DNA of 20,004 bases. It comes from an uncultured Subdoligranulum sp. Lineage in GTDB: Bacteria > Bacillota > Clostridia > Oscillospirales > Ruminococcaceae. Of this stretch, positions 14,367 through 20,004 are shown piece by piece. Made by a program: the position numbers and the translations under genes. Each line of letters starts with the position of its first letter. The first letter of the stretch is position 1. The stretch covers positions 1 through 20,004 of the forward strand of contig CAJFFY010000044.1 in NCBI GenBank assembly GCA_904374465.1, given 5' to 3'. Below the pieces are notes generated by a model. The model did not search any database. It saw only the letters and a program-made list of their open reading frames with translations, and had not been told where the DNA came from.

Positions 14367-16655
14367 ATGGCTGTCTTTACCAATACAAACGAGAAGGTAC
14401 ATACCCAGATCCCGGACCTGCAGGCGCTGCTGCCCGCGGGGGCGCGTTGGTCGGCGCTGGCGTGGCAGGGGGCCGCGGCGGCCGCCGGGGCGGTGCTTTC
14501 GGCCGGACAGGTCTACGGCGGGGCGGCGCCTTTCGGGCTGGCGCTGGTCATCGGCTGCCCGCCGGCCTACCTGCTGGCTTCCGGCGTGGGGGCGCTGGCC
14601 GGCAGTCTGGTTTTTCAGCCCATCGGCATGGGGCTCAAACTGGCGGGGGCGCTGGCGGCGGCTGTGGCGGGCCGGCTGCTCAGCGGCGGCAAAGCCCGCG
14701 TGGGGGCGTTGGCCGGCTGCCTGACCCTGGCGGCGGTACAACTGCTGGGCATTTTTTTGGCGGGGGGCATCCTGGACCCCGGGCAAACCGTCGCCACGGG
14801 CTGCACGGCGCTGCTGGCGGCGGGTTTTGGATGGGCGTTTCTCCATTTTCCCTTGCGGGAACCCCGGGGGGCCTGCCTCTGGCTGGCGGTGGGGGTGGCC
14901 TGCCTGCAGCGCTCTGCCGCCGGGCCCTGGGCTCCGGGCCTGGCGCTGGCCGCGGCGGCCGGGTTGTGCGCCGCCATCGCCGGGACACTGGAACAGACGG
15001 CGGTGCTCAGCATCGCGCTGGCGGCAGCCCTCACGGCGGCCAGTCCCTCCCTGTGCTACGCGGCGCTGGCCGTGGCCTTGGGCAGCCTGGGCGCTGCCTG
15101 CCTGTTTCCGGGGGAGCGGTGGCGCTGTGCGGGGGTGTTTCTGGCGGGGTGTACGGTGGGCGCCCTGGCGGCCCCAGACGCCGCCGGGGTCCTGCCGCTG
15201 GCCGCCGGTGGGGGTGTGGGGCTCTGTGTGGCGGTGGCCCTGCCCGGCGAATGGCTGCGGGTGGTCTTTCCGGCACCCGCGCCCCCGGCCCAGACCCAGG
15301 GCCTCAGCGGGGCCGCCCGCCGCCTGTCCGGTGTGGCCGATACCCTGAGCGATATCGCCGATACCGTCAACGCCGTCTGCGCCCGGCAGATGCCGCCCAA
15401 GGGGGAAAACTTCGACTTTGTGGTGGAGCACATCGCCCGCACCACCTGCCAGACCTGTACCCGGCGCAACCGCTGCTGGGTGCGGGGCTACGCCACGGCC
15501 ATGGATGGCCTGTACCAACTGAAACCCACCCTGGAGAGCGCCGGCCATGTGGAGGTGGAGGACCTGCCGGGACAGCTCTCGGTGTGCATTCATCCCAGCG
15601 ATCTGTGCACGGCGGCCAACCACGGCTACCGGCTGTGGCGCAGCCGCCGCCAGACCCGGGCCCGGGCCACGATGCTGCGCACCGCCCTGACCGAACAGTA
15701 CAGCGCCCTGGCGGGGGCGCTGGCCCAGCTGGCGGGGCGGCTGGGGCAGGCGGGACTGCCCGACCCCCGGCGGGAAAGCAAGGTGGCCCAGCTCTTTGCC
15801 GACCTGGGGCTGGATGCCCTGGAATGCAGTGTGACGTCGGATCTGGCGGGCCGGCTGAACGTTTCGGTGACCATTGCCCGCACCCGCTTTACCGAGGAGG
15901 AGGTCACGGGGCTGACCGGGGAGGTGAGCCGCATCTGCCGCCGTGACCTGGATCTTCCCGAAATCACCCATTGCCGCACCGTCACGATGCTGAGCTTTGG
16001 CGAGCGTCCGGTCTTCCGGGCGGAATTCGGCGCCGCCGCGCGCCCCGCCAAGGGTCAGACGGTGAGCGGCGACGCGTTGGAACAATTCTGTGACACCAGC
16101 GGCCGGGCCCAGATGCTGCTCTGCGACGGCATGGGCACCGGACGGCCGGCGGCGGTGGACGGCCAGATGGCCGCCCGGCTGACCAGCCAGCTGCTGCGGG
16201 CGGGTTTTGCGGCGGAAAGCGCCGCCCGTCTGGTGAATGTGGCCCTGGGTCTGAAAGGGGCCGAGCAGGAATCCGGCGCCACGCTGGACCTGCTGACCGT
16301 GGATCTGTACACCGGCCGGGCCGGACTGTTCAAAGCCGGAGCGGCGCCCAGTTTCCTGGTGCGGGACGGGGTGCCCCGCATGCTGGAAGGCGCCAGCCTG
16401 CCCATGGGCGTGCTGGACAGTCTGGTGGGCCGGTCCACCACCTTTGCCCTGGATGCGGGGGATTGGGCGGTGCTGGTCAGTGACGGCGTGCTGACGGACG
16501 GCAGCCAGTGGCTGATGGAACAGCTGCAGCTCTGTGCCAGGCTGGGGCATACCCCCCAGCAGGCGGCCCAGACCATTGCCGACGCCGCCGTGCGCCGGGC
16601 GGGGGACAAGCAGGACGACATCACGGTGGCGGTCCTGCGCCTGGCCCGGCCCTGA
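14367..16655 (+). CDS. spoIIE: Stage II sporulation protein E (membrane PP2C phosphatase)
   Basis: SpoIIE is the polytopic membrane phosphatase that dephosphorylates SpoIIAA to release sigma-F in the forespore; it also localises to the polar septum. The 762-residue protein has an N-terminal block of Ala/Gly/Leu-rich membrane helices (about 25-300). A central regulatory region follows, containing the family cysteine signature CQTCTRRNRCW (C361, C364, C370). The C-terminal PP2C domain has manganese-site aspartates D587 in LLCDGMGTG, D706 in LVSDGVL and D750/D751 in KQDDITV. Bacillus SpoIIE is somewhat longer (827). The ATG at 14367 is used because AAGGGGG lies 10 bases upstream; the frame is open further upstream but overlaps the amidase gene there. 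It is a single-gene unit. Its presence implies that the organism sporulates or descends recently from spore formers. Confidence 0.93.
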   Translation: MAVFTNTNEKVHTQIPDLQALLPAGARWSALAWQGAAAAAGAVLSAGQVYGGAAPFGLALVIGCPPAYLLASGVGALAGSLVFQPIGMGLKLAGALAAAVAGRLLSGGKARVGALAGCLTLAAVQLLGIFLAGGILDPGQTVATGCTALLAAGFGWAFLHFPLREPRGACLWLAVGVACLQRSAAGPWAPGLALAAAAGLCAAIAGTLEQTAVLSIALAAALTAASPSLCYAALAVALGSLGAACLFPGERWRCAGVFLAGCTVGALAAPDAAGVLPLAAGGGVGLCVAVALPGEWLRVVFPAPAPPAQTQGLSGAARRLSGVADTLSDIADTVNAVCARQMPPKGENFDFVVEHIARTTCQTCTRRNRCWVRGYATAMDGLYQLKPTLESAGHVEVEDLPGQLSVCIHPSDLCTAANHGYRLWRSRRQTRARATMLRTALTEQYSALAGALAQLAGRLGQAGLPDPRRESKVAQLFADLGLDALECSVTSDLAGRLNVSVTIARTRFTEEEVTGLTGEVSRICRRDLDLPEITHCRTVTMLSFGERPVFRAEFGAAARPAKGQTVSGDALEQFCDTSGRAQMLLCDGMGTGRPAAVDGQMAARLTSQLLRAGFAAESAARLVNVALGLKGAEQESGATLDLLTVDLYTGRAGLFKAGAAPSFLVRDGVPRMLEGASLPMGVLDSLVGRSTTFALDAGDWAVLVSDGVLTDGSQWLMEQLQLCARLGHTPQQAAQTIADAAVRRAGDKQDDITVAVLRLARP

Positions 16656-16657
16656 TG

Positions 16658-16698
16658 GTTCTTCAAAAGGGGGGAACAGGCCCCCACGGCGGTGCCTG
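16658..16698 (+). repeat. Weak hairpins behind spoIIE
   Basis: GTTCTTC (16658-16664) can pair with GGGGAAC (16671-16677), partly by G-U, and CAGGC (16677-16681) with GCCTG (16694-16698). The first recalls the GTTC...GAAC palindromes after argF and the EF-G gene in degenerate form. No T-run follows, so a spoIIE terminator is not clear. Confidence 0.3.
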
Positions 16699-16773
16699 CA
16701 CACCGTCGCGGCCGATTTTAGCGTGAGATTTGACACTTAACTAAAAATATTTCCAGAAATTCCGAAAAAACTG

Positions 16774-16802
16774 TTTAAAATTCCACAAATGTGTGGTAAA
16801 GT
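16774..16802 (+). promoter_or_regulatory. Possible promoter of the EF-G-like gene
   Basis: TTTAAA (16774-16779) and TAAAGT (16797-16802) are 17 bases apart in the AT-rich part of the gap. The spacer carries the dyad CCACA-AATG-TGTGG (16783-16796). Each hexamer matches the consensus at only four of six positions. A perfect TTGACA at 16730-16735 has no matching -10. Confidence 0.4.
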
Positions 16803-16812
16803 AGTATCAATC

Positions 16813-16874
16813 GGTGAGAAATGTTCAAATTCACCAGTAATCTACGCCGCAGGGCGCGCGTGAAAGCCCCGGCG
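16813..16874 (+). promoter_or_regulatory. Structured 5' leader of the EF-G-like gene
   Basis: Two hairpins precede the ribosome site (AAAAGAGG, 16877-16884). The first is GGTGA/TCACC (16813-16817 with 16831-16835). The second has CGCCG (16845-16849) with CGGCG (16870-16874) and inner GGGC (16852-16855) with GCCC (16866-16869), closing a 10-base loop. The second is GC-rich and ends only two bases before the ribosome site, so it could limit translation. Confidence 0.45.
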
Positions 16875-16895
16875 CGAAAAGAGGTTTGACGATTC

Positions 16896-18971
16896 ATGGA
16901 CTATGCAAGCAAAGACATCCGCAACATTCTGGTGGCCGGTCATGCCGGGTGCGGCAAAACGACGCTGACCGAAGCGCTGCTGTACCTGAGCGGCGCGACC
17001 GAGCGCATGGGCCGTGTGGAGGACGGCACCACCGCCAGTGACTTTGACCCCGAGGAAGTGCGACGCAAAGCGTCGCTGAATTCCAGCGTGGTCCCGGTGG
17101 AGTACCAGGGCATCAAGTACAACCTGATCGACGTACCGGGTCTTTTTGACTTTGAAACCGGCGCGGCCGAGGGCGTCATGGCTGCGGAAAGCGTGCTGAT
17201 CTGTGTTTCGGGGCGTTCGGGTGTCAGTGTCGGTGCCGAGAAAGCCTATCGCCTGGCCTGCAAGCACAACAAGGCGCGGATGATCTTTGTCACCAAGACC
17301 GACCTGGAAAATGCCGACTACTTTAAGATTCTGGAGCAGATGAAGATCGAGTTCGGTCCCAGCGTCTGCCCCTGTGTGGTGCCGGTCCGTCTGGACGACG
17401 GTACCGTTGCGTACATCAACCTGTTCAGCCAGAAAGCCTTCAAGTATGAGGGCGGCAAGCAGATCCAGATTGATCTGCCCGACATCGGCCACCGGTTCGA
17501 GGGCCTGATCCAGGCCATGAGCGAGGCCATTGCCGAAACCGACGAAGCCCTGATGGAAAAATTCTTTGAAGGGGAACCCTTCACCACCGAGGAAATCGTC
17601 CAGGGCATGGCCAGCGGTGTGCGTACCGGCCAGATCACCCCGGTGTTCTGCGGCAGCGCCGTGAACAACCAGGCGCTGGATATGCTTTTGTACAACATGA
17701 ACGTATTGCTGCCCGGGGCGGATACCGCCGCGGCCGTGGGCGAAACCAAGGACGGCGAGCCGGTGGAAGTCACCGCCGACCCCGATGCCCCCCTGTGCGC
17801 CTATGTGTTCAAGACGGTGGCGGACCCGTTCGTGGGCAAACTGAGCTTTATCAAGGTGCTGTCCGGCAAGCTGACGGCCACCAGCAATGTGGTGAACGCC
17901 CGCACCGGCCAGCCCGAGCGTCTGGGCAAGACGCTGACGGTCTGCGGCAAAAAGCAGACCGATACCCCGGCCATCGGCACCGGTGATATCGGCGCGGTGG
18001 CTAAGCTGGCCACGGCCAAAACCGGCGACACCCTGTGCGATCCCGCCCGGGTGGTGGCGTTGCCGGCGCCCACCTATCCCATCCCCAGTTACCGCATGGC
18101 GGTCAAAGTGACCAAGAAGGGGGACGAGGGAAAGGTATCCGGCGCGCTGAGCCGCCTGATGGAGGAAGACCCGGCCATCACCTTTGTGGTGGATCCCGAA
18201 ACCAAACAGCAGATCATCAGCGGCCTGGGCACCCAGCACCTGGAGGTGGCGGTGGCCAAGCTGAAGAACAAGTTCGGCGTGGAAATCACGCTGGAAACCC
18301 CGCGGGTACCCTACCGCGAATCCATCCGCAAGAGCTGCAAGGCCCAGGGCCGCCACAAAAAGCAGACCGGCGGTCACGGCCAGTTCGGCGATGTCTGGAT
18401 CCAGTTCGAACCCATCGAAGGGGAGGATATCGAATTTGCCGAGAGCGTCTTCGGCGGCAGTGTGCCGAAGAACTTCTTCCCGGCGGTGGAAAAGGGCGTG
18501 CGCCAGGCCGCCGAGCACGGCGTGCTGGCGGGCTATCCCATGGTGGGCATGAAGGCCACCCTGCTGGACGGCAGCTACCATCCGGTGGACTCCAGCGAAA
18601 TGGCCTTCATCATGGCCGCCAAGCTGGCCTACAAGGCCGCCATCCCCGAAGCAGGCCCCGTGCTGCTGGAACCCATCGGCGCCCTGAAGGCGCATGTGCC
18701 GGCGGACAATACCGGCGATATTATGGGTGAGGTCACCAAGCGGCGCGGCCGCGTGCTGGGCATGAACCCCGACGAGGACGGCATGCAGGTGGTGGAGGCG
18801 GAAGTCCCCATGGCCGAAATGCAGGACTTTACCACCTTCCTGCGGCAGCTCACCCAGGGACGCGGCTGGTTCACCTTCGACTTCGTCCGGTATGAGGTCC
18901 TGCCCCAGATGCTGGAGGCCAAGGTCATCGACCAGGCCAAGGCGCTGGGCAACTTTGCCGACGACGAATGA
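16896..18971 (+). CDS. EF-G-like translation GTPase (second EF-G type)
   Basis: The 691-residue protein has the five-domain EF-G layout. The G domain has P-loop GHAGCGKT (15-22), a shortened switch I (DPEEVRRKASLNSSVVP) in place of the ERGITI type, G3 as DVPGL (79-83), G4 as TKTD (134-137) and G5 in CGSAVNN. Canonical EF-G has DTPGH, and that histidine activates the hydrolytic water; here it is Leu. Domain IV has KKQTGGHGQFGDVW and the C-terminal part has HVPADNTGDIMGEVTKRRGR, so ribosome binding is expected. These traits fit the EF-G paralogue group of Firmicutes (often annotated fusA2), not the main translocase, which normally sits in the str operon with rpsL, rpsG and tuf; none of those is here. 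Its role is unsettled; slow-GTPase or stress-time translation is inference. AAAAGAGG lies 11 bases before the ATG. Confidence 0.9.
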   Translation: MDYASKDIRNILVAGHAGCGKTTLTEALLYLSGATERMGRVEDGTTASDFDPEEVRRKASLNSSVVPVEYQGIKYNLIDVPGLFDFETGAAEGVMAAESVLICVSGRSGVSVGAEKAYRLACKHNKARMIFVTKTDLENADYFKILEQMKIEFGPSVCPCVVPVRLDDGTVAYINLFSQKAFKYEGGKQIQIDLPDIGHRFEGLIQAMSEAIAETDEALMEKFFEGEPFTTEEIVQGMASGVRTGQITPVFCGSAVNNQALDMLLYNMNVLLPGADTAAAVGETKDGEPVEVTADPDAPLCAYVFKTVADPFVGKLSFIKVLSGKLTATSNVVNARTGQPERLGKTLTVCGKKQTDTPAIGTGDIGAVAKLATAKTGDTLCDPARVVALPAPTYPIPSYRMAVKVTKKGDEGKVSGALSRLMEEDPAITFVVDPETKQQIISGLGTQHLEVAVAKLKNKFGVEITLETPRVPYRESIRKSCKAQGRHKKQTGGHGQFGDVWIQFEPIEGEDIEFAESVFGGSVPKNFFPAVEKGVRQAAEHGVLAGYPMVGMKATLLDGSYHPVDSSEMAFIMAAKLAYKAAIPEAGPVLLEPIGALKAHVPADNTGDIMGEVTKRRGRVLGMNPDEDGMQVVEAEVPMAEMQDFTTFLRQLTQGRGWFTFDFVRYEVLPQMLEAKVIDQAKALGNFADDE

Positions 18972-18975
18972 TCCT

Positions 18976-18999
18976 GTCCTTTTCTTGTAAGAAAAGGAC
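18976..18999 (+). repeat. Perfect palindrome after the EF-G gene
   Basis: GTCCTTTTCTT (18976-18986) and AAGAAAAGGAC (18989-18999) are exact arms around GT, so the core is CTTGTAAG. It is followed by a 22-base A-rich spacer containing AAAGAACTTTCC and then by a terminator hairpin. This is the same order and spacing as at 345-409 behind argF, where the arms are GTTCCTTCTTT/AAAGAAGGAAC. Confidence 0.78.
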
Positions 19000-19021
19000 C
19001 AAAAGAACTTTCCAAAAAAAC

Positions 19022-19058
19022 AGAGGTCCGTGGCATACGCCACGGGCCTCTTCTTTTT
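19022..19058 (+). terminator. Terminator of the EF-G-like gene
   Basis: The 13-base arms 19022-19034 and 19039-19051 pair with one G-U around ATAC, followed by TCTTTTT. Confidence 0.95.
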
Positions 19059-19104
19059 GGGAAAAGGGAACGCCAAGAAAACGCGTATCGCGCAAAAAAG
19101 TGCG

Positions 19105-19115
19105 TATAGTATAGT
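19105..19115 (+). promoter_or_regulatory. Possible -10 region of the recombinase gene
   Basis: Overlapping TATAGT hexamers at 19105-19110 and 19110-19115 lie 27-37 bases before the start codon. No matching -35 box is visible; the upstream GCGTAT motif occurs twice (19083 and 19102). Confidence 0.35.
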
Positions 19116-19141
19116 GGAAAGAACAAAGGGAGGGAAACACC

Positions 19142-19978
19142 ATGGAAGAAGAAAAAGAGCTGGCCTGCTTTTGTGCCTACCTGCAAACCCGGGAGCGGAG
19201 CGAAGGCACCATCGAAAAATACCGGCGGGACCTGAAACGCTATTTCCGGGATGTCAACGCGGACAAATGGCTCAGCCACGAGGGGGCGGTGCAATGGCGG
19301 GATGCGCTGGTGCGGCAGGGGTATGCGGCGGTCAGCATCAACGCCATGCTGGCGGCGGTCAACGGCTACTTCGTTTTCCGGCAACGGTTGGACTGCTGCG
19401 CGCGCCCGCTCAAACGACAGCGCCGGGCCTTCTGCGACCCGGACCGGGAGCTGGATCCTCAGGAATACCGCTGTCTGCTGCGCACGGCACGCAAGGAAAA
19501 GCAGAACCGCCTGCTGATGATCCTGCAGACCATGGCCTCCACCGGGATCCGGGTGTCGGAATTGCAGCACATCACGGTGGAGGCCGTGCACCAGGGCCAT
19601 GCGGCGGTGCACTGCAAGGGCAAATGCCGGGAAATCTTCCTGCCCCGCGCCCTGTGCGAAAAGCTCAGCCGGTGGTGCAAAAAGCAGGGCCTTGTCAGCG
19701 GCAGCGTCTTTGTGACCCGCAGCGGCCACCCCATCGACCGCTCCAACCTCTGGCGCGAAATGAAAGCCCTGTGCAAACGCGCCGGGATTGCGTGCAACAA
19801 GGTGTTCCCACACAATCTGCGGCATCTGTTCGCCAGGGCTTTTTACCGGATTGAAAAGAATCTGTCCAAGCTGGCCGACCTGCTGGGACATTCCAGCATC
19901 GAAACCACCCGGATCTATATTATGGAAAGCGGCCGGGAGCATCAGCGCCTGATTGACCAGATGCACCTTCTGCTTTGA
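19142..19978 (+). CDS. Tyrosine recombinase / integrase-like protein
   Basis: The 278-residue protein has an N-terminal SAM-like core-binding domain (about 1-90; TIEKYRRDLKRYFRDV) and a C-terminal catalytic domain. The catalytic set is complete: R137 in TGIRVSEL, K159 in the beta-hairpin CKGKCRE, H224 and R227 in PHNLRHLFA, H250 in LLGHSSIETT and the nucleophile Y259 in RIYIM. Size and layout are like XerC/XerD and the short integrases of Clostridia. No excisionase, relaxase, phage gene or repeat-flanked island is visible beside it, so a housekeeping or orphan recombinase is as likely as a mobile-element integrase. The downstream flank is cut by the window end. GGGAGGG lies about 7 bases before the ATG. 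Many Cys and Arg residues give it a slightly unusual make-up. True XerC/D identity is not claimed. Confidence 0.88.
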   Translation: MEEEKELACFCAYLQTRERSEGTIEKYRRDLKRYFRDVNADKWLSHEGAVQWRDALVRQGYAAVSINAMLAAVNGYFVFRQRLDCCARPLKRQRRAFCDPDRELDPQEYRCLLRTARKEKQNRLLMILQTMASTGIRVSELQHITVEAVHQGHAAVHCKGKCREIFLPRALCEKLSRWCKKQGLVSGSVFVTRSGHPIDRSNLWREMKALCKRAGIACNKVFPHNLRHLFARAFYRIEKNLSKLADLLGHSSIETTRIYIMESGREHQRLIDQMHLLL

Positions 19979-19980
19979 AA

Positions 19981-20004
19981 ACAACAAAAGCGTGATTTTG
20001 TTGT
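19981..20004 (+). terminator. Hairpin directly after the recombinase gene, cut by the window end
   Basis: ACAACAAAA (19981-19989) and TTTTGTTGT (19996-20004) are exact inverted arms around GCGTGA, beginning two bases after the stop codon. The stem is AT-rich, unlike the other terminators here, and the following bases are not in the window. It may be a terminator, or an attachment-site-like dyad beside the recombinase. Confidence 0.5.

Noticed and set aside
16720..16745. CIRCE heat-shock element near TTAGCGTGAG before the EF-G-like gene
   Set aside because: The second arm does not match; only the outer TTA/TAA agrees.
16780..16800. DnaA boxes around CCACA-AATG-TGTGG
   Set aside because: Neither half matches TTWTNCACA fully, there is no cluster of boxes, and no replication gene is adjacent.
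14328..19076. Long minus-strand frames opposite spoIIE and the EF-G-like gene
   Set aside because: Antisense shadows with no start signals; the plus-strand products carry complete family motifs.

Overview
The window looks like chromosomal DNA from a GC-rich anaerobic member of the Bacillota, most likely the Oscillospiraceae/Ruminococcaceae (a Gemmiger, Subdoligranulum or Faecalibacterium-like lineage; the genus is a guess). The signs are a SpoIIE homologue in a GC-rich genome, strong AGGAGG-type ribosome binding sites, sigma-A promoters with consensus spacing, a type III glutamine synthetase beside a GSI and an ANTAR regulator, a Firmicutes-type second EF-G, and DUF3048 lipoproteins. Apart from one cut-off end gene, all calls are intact genes. 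There is no rRNA, tRNA, CRISPR array, insertion sequence or prophage.

Layout. 1-430: 3' end of a peptide-binding lipoprotein gene of an ABC importer, its terminator, and the terminator plus a palindromic repeat behind argF. 430-2790: argF (ornithine carbamoyltransferase, minus) and dinB (DNA polymerase IV, plus) diverge from overlapping promoters. 2834-6993 (minus): a nitrogen-assimilation unit, glnN (GSIII), glnA (GSI) and an ANTAR RNA-binding regulator. It is read from one strong promoter with an intrinsic terminator inside the leader. 7225-7719: CYTH triphosphate-tunnel enzyme. 7849-10818: two tandem DUF3048 lipoproteins separated by a terminator. 10866-11510 (minus): histidine phosphatase. 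11857-16655: a regulatory and sporulation-flavoured block, with an XRE regulator, an AbrB/SpoVT-type regulator with a zinc ribbon (minus), a membrane-anchored N-acetylmuramoyl-L-alanine amidase and SpoIIE. Perfect Spo0A-box heptamers lie in two of its intergenic regions. 16896-18971: EF-G-like GTPase without the catalytic histidine. 19142-19978: stand-alone tyrosine recombinase.

How the genes may work together. glnN, glnA and the ANTAR protein form a plausible self-contained circuit: two glutamine synthetases controlled by attenuation, with the antiterminator-type protein encoded last in the same unit. argF, next to it, links to nitrogen/arginine metabolism and has ArgR-like palindromes in its leader. 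The xre, abrB-like, amidase and spoIIE block may form a Spo0A-linked regulon; this rests on motif matches only.

The points most worth a second look are the glnN leader attenuator, the Spo0A-box clusters, a repeated palindrome-plus-terminator cassette after argF and after the EF-G gene, and the loss of conserved arginines in the second DUF3048 protein. No single locus stands out as a clearly new defence or mobile system.
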